A stretch of 7,912 bases of DNA. Source: STC-113 sp964553745 (lineage in GTDB: Bacteria; Patescibacteriota; Gracilibacteria; BD1-5; UBA2023). The position numbers were made by a program, and so were the translations under genes. The notes under the pieces were generated by a model that searched no databases, was not told where the DNA came from, and was given only the letters and a program-made list of their open reading frames with translations. Within the stretch, counting starts at the first letter, position 1, and every line of letters begins with the position of its first letter. Below are positions 1 through 5,523 of this stretch, one piece after another. Location of the stretch: NCBI GenBank assembly GCA_964553745.1, contig CAZKLD010000029.1, forward strand, positions 1-7,912, in the 5' to 3' direction.

Positions 1-2
1 GA

Positions 3-83
3 TTCATCGATGAATTCAGAGTTTCCAAATGAATCGACAGATCAAATTGAACATCTTTTCCAGTTCCGACCAATGCGTATTAA
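3..83 (+). CDS. LamG/concanavalin A-like domain protein, C-terminal end (partial)
   Basis: Only the last 26 codons are in the window; the start lies to the left. With UGA read as glycine, the frame starting at base 3 begins FIDEFRVSKG, then a short hydrophilic tail, and stops at TAA (81-83). The IDEFRVSKG motif is the typical last beta strand of LamG/laminin-G-like (concanavalin A-like lectin/glucanase fold) domains, where a motif of the form ID-[DE]-[VF]-R-[IV] closes the jelly roll. Such domains usually bind carbohydrates or other extracellular ligands and sit in secreted or surface proteins. Two of the 26 codons are TGA (30-32 and 48-50); the first falls at the glycine expected after VSK. 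A terminator follows 16 bases after the stop. The family call is fairly secure for so short a piece; the whole protein's role is unknown. A second LamG protein lies at the other end of the window. Confidence 0.72.
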
Positions 84-99
84 TTTTTTTAAAATGAAG

Positions 100-128
100 A
101 AAGGCACCAACGAATCGGTGCCTTTTTT
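100..128. terminator. Rho-independent terminator between convergent genes
   Basis: Two 9-base arms, AAAGGCACC (100-108) and GGTGCCTTT (117-125), form a perfect stem with an 8-base loop. The + strand continues into a run of six T (123-128), so it ends transcription of the LamG gene that stops at 83. Read on the - strand the same stem is followed by TTTCTTCATTTT, a usable but weaker U-tract, so it may also end the convergent small gene that stops at 198. Confidence 0.88.
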
Positions 129-197
129 GTCTTACGCTAATTTAACGGATTATTTCTAAAAGTAATTACTTAGAATAACCTCGCCTTAAATCGCGCA

Positions 198-485
198 TTA
201 GAAGCCGGTATGCCTGCCTAATGGAATCTTTGGTATCAGGCTTACATCAAAACCGCTGATTTGCAGCATTGTAACGACTTCTGGGTCCACCTGCCTTTGG
301 CTTCTTGTAATGAACTCGATCACGGCATCCTGCATGCGAGGATTATTTCCGTGAGATTTCATGAGCCTTCGGATTTCATGGGGGACTATTTTTGTCGGTA
401 CAACCGCCTTGGCAGGGGCTGCAGGGAGCTTAATCCTTTCTCTTCTTGGTGGAGTTGTTGTTGAAATCATTGCGGGCTTTGGCAT
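198..485 (-). CDS. Small hypothetical protein, 95 aa, basic and proline-rich N-terminus
   Basis: I do not recognise this protein. It runs from ATG at 485 to TAA at 198. The start is supported by a Shine-Dalgarno GGAGG 9 bases upstream and by a plausible promoter about 50-75 bases upstream. The first 35 residues are rich in Pro, Ala, Lys and Arg and look disordered (TTTPPRRERIKLPAAPAK). Residues 36-80 look helical (HEIRRLMKSHG, then MQDAVIEFITRSQRQVDPEVVTMLQ). There is no signal peptide, membrane segment or cysteine. All four glycines use GGN codons and none uses UGA, unlike the neighbouring genes, so the frame is open in either code. A small nucleic-acid- or ribosome-associated protein would fit the basic tail, but that is a guess. 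Clean boundaries and a good ribosome site make a real gene likely. Confidence 0.7.
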   Translation of the reverse strand: MPKPAMISTTTPPRRERIKLPAAPAKAVVPTKIVPHEIRRLMKSHGNNPRMQDAVIEFITRSQRQVDPEVVTMLQISGFDVSLIPKIPLGRHTGF

Positions 486-494
486 GTTCAGTAT

Positions 495-499
495 CCTCC
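495..499 (-). promoter_or_regulatory. Shine-Dalgarno site of the small gene
   Basis: GGAGG on the - strand lies 9 bases before the ATG at 485. It is the only strong anti-16S match before a protein gene in this window, and it fixes the start of the 95-aa protein. Confidence 0.8.
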
Positions 500-531
500 G
501 GTTTTGTTTTTGCCCTGTATTAGGGATTTTT

Positions 532-559
532 ATGTTATATAAATCAGTTTCATTGTCAA
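532..559 (-). promoter_or_regulatory. Candidate sigma70-type promoter for the small gene
   Basis: On the - strand a perfect -35 box TTGACA (559-554) is followed after 16 bases by TAACAT (537-532), with an overlapping TATAAC at 539-534 after 14 bases. The -35 box is ideal and the -10 only partial. It would start transcription roughly 40 bases before the ATG at 485, leaving room for the GGAGG site. Confidence 0.5.
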
Positions 560-566
560 AACTTTT

Positions 567-590
567 AAATGTTTTTTTAAAAAAACATTT
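567..590. repeat. Perfect 24-bp AT-rich palindrome
   Basis: AAATG plus seven T, then seven A plus CATTT, is exactly self-complementary over 24 bases. It lies just upstream of the -35 box of the small - strand gene. It could be an operator (dyad) site or a cruciform/terminator-like element. No coding gene surrounds it on either strand. A terminator is less likely because no convincing gene ends here. Confidence 0.6.
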
Positions 591-658
591 TGACTTTTTT
601 AAACTATTTTATAAAATACCCCCACTTAAGAAATAATTCCCTGATTCACTTAGGGTAA

Positions 659-701
659 TTGCCATTTCTAGGTAAAAACTATGCTCTTTTAAAAATATAT
701 T
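659..701 (+). promoter_or_regulatory. Candidate promoter region of the tRNA-rpmE cluster
   Basis: The roughly 240 bases between the small gene and tRNA-Thr contain no gene on the + strand. Possible elements are TTGCCA (659-664) with TATGCT (680-685) at a short 15-base spacing, and a second -10-like TATATT (696-701) placing a start about 17 bases before the tRNA. Neither is decisive; I only claim that the cluster promoter should lie here. Confidence 0.3.
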
Positions 702-724
702 GAATAAATAATTTGTATATTATT

Positions 725-800
725 GCCACTTTAGCTCAGCTGGTAGAGCGCCCGCCTTGTAAGCGGATGGTCGTCGGTTCAATTCCGACAAGTGGCTCCA
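725..800 (+). tRNA. tRNA-Thr(UGU): tRNA-Thr, anticodon UGU
   Basis: A complete cloverleaf is visible. Acceptor GCCACTT (725-731) pairs with AAGTGGC (790-796). The D arm is GCTC/GAGC, and the anticodon arm CCCGC/GCGGA carries loop CTTGTAA with anticodon TGT, reading ACA and by wobble other Thr codons. The T arm is GTCGG-TTCAATT-CCGAC. The discriminator base is T797 and the CCA end is encoded (798-800). It is the first of three tRNA genes in a row upstream of rpmE. Confidence 0.96.
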
Positions 801-810
801 AAATTTATTA

Positions 811-879
811 GGACTGAGGATTGAGGACTGAGGATTGAGAAATATCTCAACTCTGAATTCTCACCCCTCAACCCTAAGC
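811..879. repeat. Heptamer repeat array with inverted arms (tRNA-Thr/tRNA-Tyr spacer)
   Basis: The spacer begins with four heptamers in a row, GGACTGA, GGATTGA, GGACTGA, GGATTGA (811-838), a perfect duplication of a 14-mer. After a short A/T turn it continues in seven-base units of the opposite strand sense: TCTCAAC, TCTGAAT, TCTCACC, CCTCAAC, CCTAAGC (845-879). Their complements resemble the same GRNYTGA unit. The whole is an imperfect inverted pair of heptamer tracts. No gene is present between the two tRNAs. Confidence 0.8.
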
Positions 880-881
880 AT

Positions 882-966
882 GGGTCGATACCAGAGCGGT
901 CAAATGGGACGGACTGTAAATCCGTTGGCTTCGCCTTCGAAAGTTCGAATCTTTCTCGGCCCACCA
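882..966 (+). tRNA. tRNA-Tyr(GUA): tRNA-Tyr, anticodon GUA
   Basis: Class II tRNA of 85 bases. Acceptor GGGTCGA (882-888) pairs with TCGGCCC (956-962), with one G-U pair. The anticodon arm ACGGA-CTGTAAA-TCCGT has anticodon GTA. A long variable arm is closed around a TTCG-like turn, and the T arm is GAAAG-TTCGAAT-CTTTC. The discriminator is A963 and CCA is encoded (964-966). The long variable arm plus GTA identify bacterial tRNA-Tyr. Confidence 0.96.
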
Positions 967-972
967 TAAGAA

Positions 973-1065
973 GAACTAAGAACTAAGAATAAAGTACTGT
1001 AACGAAAGATAGAGAATGCATAAGAGACTAAAACTACCAACTTAGCTCTCAACTCTCAATTCTAA
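973..1065. repeat. Heptamer repeat arms (tRNA-Tyr/tRNA-Leu spacer)
   Basis: Left arm: GAACTAA, GAACTAA, GAATAAA (973-993). Right arm, opposite sense: CTTAGCT, CTCAACT, CTCAATT, CTAA (1041-1065); its complement reads as GAATTGA, GAGTTGA, GAGCTAA. AGAACTAAG of the left arm matches the complement of CTTAGCTCT in 8 of 9 positions, so the spacer transcript could fold back on itself. The roughly 47 bases between the arms show nothing further, and no gene is present. Confidence 0.7.
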
Positions 1066-1071
1066 TATTAT

Positions 1072-1156
1072 GCCCGGATGGTGGAATTGGTAGACACCCT
1101 GGTCTTAGAAGCCAGTGCTGCAAGGCGTGAGAGTTCGAGTCTCTCTTCGGGCACCA
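1072..1156 (+). tRNA. tRNA-Leu(UAG): tRNA-Leu, anticodon UAG
   Basis: Class II tRNA of 85 bases. Acceptor GCCCGGA (1072-1078) pairs with TTCGGGC (1146-1152). The D arm contains GGTAGACA, typical of bacterial tRNA-Leu. The anticodon arm CTGGT-CTTAGAA-GCCAG carries anticodon TAG for CUN codons. The variable arm is long, and the T arm is GAGAG-TTCGAGT-CTCTC. The discriminator is A1153 and CCA is encoded (1154-1156). The rpmE start codon follows 46 bases later, so co-transcription is likely. Confidence 0.96.
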
Positions 1157-1202
1157 TAATTAGGATTTTTACTTATAAATCCAAATAACCATAAAATTAC
1201 CC

Positions 1203-1418
1203 ATGAAAAAGTCAATCCATCCTCAAGTTAACGAAACAAAAGTTATCTGTTCTTGCGGAAATACATTTACAACTTGAAGTACAGTCAAAGGCGACATCCG
1301 TGTGGAAACTTGTTCTAGCTGTCATCCGTTTTATACTGGTGAAAGAAAAATACTTAAAACAGGTTCTGTCGATAAGTTTTACGCTAGGCAACAAAAAACG
1401 CAATCACTTCAAAAATAA
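1203..1418 (+). CDS. rpmE: 50S ribosomal protein L31 (bL31), one in-frame UGA
   Basis: bL31 belongs to the large ribosomal subunit and helps bridge the subunits near the central protuberance. The 71-aa reading frame starts MKKSIHP. It carries the zinc-type cysteine set C16-x-C18 and C37-x-x-C40, and has the family signatures CSCGNTF and CSSCHPFYTG. The length is normal for the family. Codon 25 is TGA (1275-1277), in the segment CGNTFTT-x-ST where bL31 proteins commonly have glycine. With the standard code the protein would end after 24 residues, before the second cysteine pair. The other four glycines use GGN, so this conserved gene uses UGA far less than its neighbours. The stop is TAA. No Shine-Dalgarno sequence is visible before the ATG. 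The gene is probably transcribed with the three tRNAs upstream and ends at the hairpin just downstream. Confidence 0.97.
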
Positions 1419-1420
1419 TT

Positions 1421-1466
1421 TAAAACAAAAAACTCTCCTTCGTTTGAAGGAGAGTTTTTTGTTTTA
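1421..1466. terminator. Bidirectional terminator with perfect 21-bp stem
   Basis: The arms are 1421-1441 and 1446-1466 around the loop GTTT; every base pairs. The core ACTCTCCTTC / GAAGGAGAGT is flanked by six A on one side and six T on the other, so both strands give a GC-containing hairpin followed by a U-tract. On the + strand it ends the tRNA-rpmE unit. On the - strand it ends the type IV secretion operon, whose TAA stop (1464-1466) forms the edge of the stem. Confidence 0.93.
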
Positions 1467-2432
1467 TTTGAATGAACCGACAATTCATGTGAGATCTTTT
1501 CAGAGCATGAAATTAAATAGGATTACACTGGCAGCAATGAGCACCATTCAGAAAATGATATATTTTATTGTAGCTTTTCATTTCTTAACCTTATCTTCAT
1601 TTCAATTGCTTGTTATGATCAAGAATCAGGCATAGACTATTAGGACAATGGTAATCACTCATATGAATCAAGCCGCATATTGTATGATTGTGGCTATGAT
1701 TTTTGTTGTTTCCGGCAGATTCGGATTCCCAAGAGCCGTATCCTTACATTGTTGGGTTCCAAGGATGGTTTCTGTACATTCTACATTTCAATAAATACTA
1801 TAAACAAGCTTTGCTGAAACTTTAACCAAGATGAATCAGATGATAGCATTGATTATGGAATTTATACCTTTTTTGTATCCTTCTTCGTTTCATCATCCTC
1901 AAACTATCCTGAAGAATGCCATTATTGCCATCGCAATGAATATAAATGATGTTACGATTTCCAATAGCCTTATTATTGGCATTATAAGATTGTTTGTGAC
2001 ATCAACTGCAGTTGCGGTTCATACATCCTTGTTGAAGATTGTAGTTACTGCTACATATGACATCTGCATCAGCACTATTCATATTGTAGTCCAGAGGATT
2101 CAAATCCTCCATTTTTTAAAATCATCGTCGGTTCATTGTCAGAAGAAAAGCCTCAGAACAAGAATAATCATATATATGATAGCCAATGCTATGAAGACAT
2201 CCTTAAGGTCTTTCGCTAGTCTGAACAGAAATCACTTGGCTCATTTTTCTCAAGTCTCAGCTCAATTGAAAAATGAAGAGCCAAACCAAAATTTTGCATC
2301 ATCAGCATAAGTCGCCTTGGCTTGTCCGCTTTTAGCATCTCATTTAAGATCGGTAGTATCTGCGTATGCCAGAGAAAATACGGTTGGAAACAGCAATAGG
2401 CATGTAAGTATAGACAATAGGATCTTTTTCAT
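1464..2432 (-). CDS. Type IV secretion pilin-like membrane protein with three tandem VirB2/TrbC-type hairpins
   Basis: With UGA as glycine this is one uninterrupted 322-aa frame ending in TAA; 23 of about 31 glycines are UGA. Residues 1-24 form a Sec signal peptide (MKK, a hydrophobic stretch, then AYA before D25). Six further hydrophobic segments lie near 76-97, 109-133, 149-175, 188-210, 243-275 and 287-310. They form three pairs, and within each pair a short loop holds acidic residues, then KK: GTDDDFKK, GNEEGYKK, GNEDKVKK. The last pair (VYAGFLIITSNGNEDKVKKG, then a second helix) closely matches the CPR T4SS pilin/VirB2-TrbC pattern. VirB2 is the major subunit of conjugative pili, kept in the inner membrane with its charged loop in the cytoplasm. 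Between pairs two and three an outside loop has two cysteines (C219, C229) that could form a disulfide. The start lies 12 bases after the ATPase stop, so the two genes form an operon. No Shine-Dalgarno sequence is seen. Confidence 0.85.
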
Positions 2433-2444
2433 ATATATGAATTA

Positions 2445-5381
2445 TTAATTAATCGTTCAATTCTCATTTCTTACTATTCAAAGGCGAGCCTCGATTTCCA
2501 TATCAACGTATTCCTTTTTACGTCCATACATCTTACGAGAATATTCCTTGATGATTTTTGTCACTTCCTTATTTTTATAAGTGTTATCCCAAAAGGTTTT
2601 CATATCAAATGGCCGTGTGGTCGCGTTATCAATATTTAGCTTGCAATAAGTCGTGAAATTCGCGATTCATATTATGTCTTGTTGGCTTAGAAGAGGGGCA
2701 TATTCCTTTTCTAGATATTCCGCATCTTCAGCGCCGACTTTAAAGCTCATTATTGTTCAGGCATTTCAGAATACCGCATCCTTTATCGATGGCTTATCTG
2801 ATTTTCATTTCGCTCATCAGATTTGTGCGATGAACTGGTGGGCCATGATTAACGCTAAGTGGTATTTACGGGCTTCTGAGAGTATTTCTCAGAATGTGTC
2901 TGTGGCAAAGTTCTGGAACTCATCCACATATAGATAGAAATCCTTTCTCTCATCTTCGGGCATATCGGCACGAGACATTGCTGCCATATTGATCTTTGAT
3001 ACGAAGATAAGTCAGAGCAATTGAGCGTTCAGATCTCAGATAAGACCTTTTGAAAGGTTTACCATCAGCACCTTTTGGTCATCCATAACCCTTCTTAAGT
3101 TAAAGGCGGATTTTGGCTGACCGATTATATTACGTATTGTTGTATTTGTTATAAATGGACCGAATTTAGAAGAGAAATAAGGTATCATTTCTTGTTTCTC
3201 CCTATCTCAAGTATTGGCATATTCATGATCCCAAAAGGCTTTAACGACAGGATTCTTAACTTTTGAAACTTTGTATTTGCAAAATGCATCATCGACGAAT
3301 AGACGTGGCACATCTATGAGCGTTCATCCCTCGTCCTCATCATCCATCAAAGTCAAGCAACCATTACGGAAATAATGCTGGATACGCGGTCAGAAGACCT
3401 CTTCATTGAATATCTTTATGAATATCGAAGTCGCATCAAGCGCCGCCCTATCTTTTTCAATTGCCCTAAGATTTGGGTCTGTTGAAATTACCTCCAGCAT
3501 ATTAAGTCACATAGGACGTTCATAATCGGAAGGATCGAATATGATTACATCTTTGGCACGCTCTTTCGGTGTGAAGCTTATGACATCTTCAACCAGATCT
3601 CAGTGGGGATCAATTACGCATAATCAATCTCAATTCCATAAGTCCTGACGAGCAAGGTATCATATGAGTACGGATTTTCAACCTCATGATTTTCAGATGA
3701 TATAATGATGCCTTCATCTGTCTTTTCTCATGAAATATATGGGAAGCTTGGAATTCCTATATTCATTCCAACCCATAAGTATTCAATCCTTAAATATAGG
3801 GAATCATCCGATTTGTCTCTGTTTGTCTTCTTGGATTGGGGTCTTGCCGTCATCAATAGGCTTTCATTTATTCTCTCATTCTTTTCATACTTCGACAATG
3901 GTTCCGTCAAGAAGCGTGAGATTTTTAAAATCATCCCTGACCAAATTCTTATTTCCATCAACCTTAAGCAAAGATCCGTCCTTTGTGAAGACATGGCCCA
4001 ATTCATCTCTTTTATAATCGCTTAGAATTGTTGGTATTTTTGGGAATTTCAGATTTGAAGGCGGAGATATCATCTTATATTCAAGCCATTTGATGACAGG
4101 AGATTTATTATAGTTAATATCTGGGAAATGATATAGGGTTGACAATTCATCTACAGAAAAAACACTCTTGCTCTGCATCAATCAAACTAATTTATTCTTA
4201 AATCCAATATATCTCAGAGGAGTCAATATGAAGCTGAACATTTCTTCAAGGAAGCGTGGATCGTCAAGCTTGTTGTTGTATTCGTCAGTAAAGATAGAGG
4301 TGGTGGTAAGTAGGTTATCCAATCATTCTTTTGCTGTTGCTGCTGTTTTTGAGGCCACCAAGAATCTTATTGATGATTCAAATCACGGCTGTCATGCTGA
4401 TTCTCAGACGGCCTTATGTGACTCTTGCTCAGCCTGATTGAATATCTTGTAAGAATCTCATGAGCTTGCTCAAGGAGCGTTTGATCATTCTACCGGTTGA
4501 TTTTCTACGAATCTTTTCAGAACCCAATAAATCGGTGCAAAAATAGTTTGAAGTATATCTATTCATAGCCCAGCCTTATTTCCTCTTTTATATTGCCCTT
4601 TGGCAACTTGGTTTGCGGCCTTTTTGGCTTTGCGGCTCCATGATTGTCAAAGAGGCTTTACAACAATCTGATAAACTGCTATATCATCTTTTTTAAGTGA
4701 TCAAAAAGCATTCGTGAAGCTTGACAACGGATCGTCCTCAAAATATTTATATGTTTTTATCGGAAATATATCAGATGACCTTTTCCCGGAGCTCATTGCC
4801 TTGAGAGAATATCATGATGGCTTGATGTCTATATAATCCTTCTGGTCAACGATTTTAACTTCCGCATCAGGATAATTTGAAGTGATCTGCTGAGTCAGCA
4901 TGGTTACGAATTCTTTATAGATGACTATATAGAAATGAACTTGTCATTCTTTGAATACCATTTCAAGAGAGATTTTTGCATAATTGAATATGAAATTAAG
5001 GATCGTTTCGATAGGTCCTCTATCGCCGATTTTATGGATGGCTTTATAGAAAATCGACATAATACCTGTTTTCTCCTTGAAATCTTTCTTTGTTTCTTTT
5101 TCTTTATCCAGTTTTGAATCCGCTCGAGGCAGAGTGATCTTTAGGTATACAAGATTTTTTGCCGTAAGGATTTCATACATGAAGCCGATGAATTTCCAGA
5201 CTAGCCAAAACAATATGATTCAGATGATAATATTCCATATGTTTGAAAATACATCAGTAACTCAGACTGGAAGCGAGAAGTCAGCAGAAGATCATGATCA
5301 GGTTTCTACAATTTTTTTAATCGGCTTACCAGTTGTTCATGCTATTATTGCGTGGGTTTTTGGTATTAGGTGTTCAAGCAT
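2445..5381 (-). CDS. Type IV secretion DNA-transfer ATPase, TraD/VirD4-like (HerA-FtsK superfamily)
   Basis: A 978-aa frame, ATG at 5381 to TAA at 2445, continuous only when UGA is glycine (46 of about 71 glycines). A membrane segment lies near residues 48-68 (IWNIIIGIILFWLVWKFIGF), followed by a lysine-rich cytoplasmic stretch. Residues 130-440 resemble the N-terminal domain found in CPR homologues (GQVHFYIVIYK, NYPDAEV, IKTYKYFEDDPL). The ATPase domain starts near 550 (RKDRGRHHYIIGKSGGGKS). Its Walker A GKSGGGKS is residues 563-570 (bases 3672-3695), with three of its four glycines UGA-coded. CVIDPHGDL follows at 588-596. Walker B YLYVDEFQNF is at 816-825, then SEARKYHLALIMAHQF. Such proteins pump DNA or couple substrates to a type IV channel by ATP hydrolysis. 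Its partner is the pilin-like gene 12 bases downstream. TraD/TrwB-like or VirB4-like is hard to separate from sequence reading alone; I favour TraD-like. Premature termination or pseudogene status is ruled out by the conserved motifs throughout. Confidence 0.92.
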
Positions 5382-5408
5382 ATAAAAAGATTTAGGTTAA
5401 CTTTATGA

Positions 5409-5437
5409 ATTCTATCACAAAACGAGATAAAATACAA
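5409..5437 (-). promoter_or_regulatory. Promoter of the type IV secretion operon
   Basis: On the - strand TTGTAT (5437-5432) and TAGAAT (5414-5409) are 17 bases apart. The -10 box is preceded by TGA, an extended -10 TGn motif. The start would fall near 5402, about 20 bases before the ATG at 5381, giving a short leader without a Shine-Dalgarno sequence. A second weaker candidate, TTGAAA with TATACT, lies about 40 bases further upstream. Confidence 0.6.
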
Positions 5438-5489
5438 AAAAAGTATAAACTTTTCTTGGCTTTTTCAATATTTTTCTTTGTTTTCTGTT

Positions 5490-5495
5490 TACAAT
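5490..5495 (+). promoter_or_regulatory. Candidate -10 box of comM
   Basis: TACAAT lies about 28 bases before the comM ATG and would start transcription near 5502. No good -35 hexamer sits 16-18 bases upstream, where the sequence is T/A-rich. The 142-base region 5382-5523 holds only these divergent promoters; I see no RNA gene or ORF in it. Confidence 0.4.
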
Positions 5496-5523
5496 ACATT
5501 TTGTTACTTTTTAATATTTTTCC

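Noticed and set aside
361..636. 91-aa + strand frame with hydrophobic residues
   Set aside because: It overlaps the small - strand gene, has no ribosome site, and its second half is a poly-T/A palindrome region.
618..655. CCCT...AGGG dyad before the tRNA cluster
   Set aside because: Only 4 base pairs with a 9-base loop and no T-run; too weak to call.
811..838. CRISPR or VNTR locus
   Set aside because: Units are 7 bases with no spacers and no cas genes; it is a short heptamer repeat.
779..967. - strand reading frame containing RERFELSKAKPTDLQSVP
   Set aside because: It is the antisense of tRNA-Tyr, a well-known false ORF; the tRNA fold is complete.
1275..1277. UGA as selenocysteine, or as tryptophan (code 4)
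   Set aside because: There are far too many UGAs for selenocysteine. The conserved columns (Walker A, VGLPD, NPCPCG) demand glycine, and tryptophan is encoded by TGG here.
1831..2310. 159-aa + strand open frame
   Set aside because: It is the opposite-strand shadow of the pilin-like gene, low-complexity and Ile/His-rich, with no domain or ribosome site.
1464..5381. Decayed pseudogenes or frameshifted assembly with many stop codons
   Set aside because: Every interruption is TGA in one constant frame, at glycine positions, with TAA only at the end; decay would also give TAA, TAG and frameshifts.
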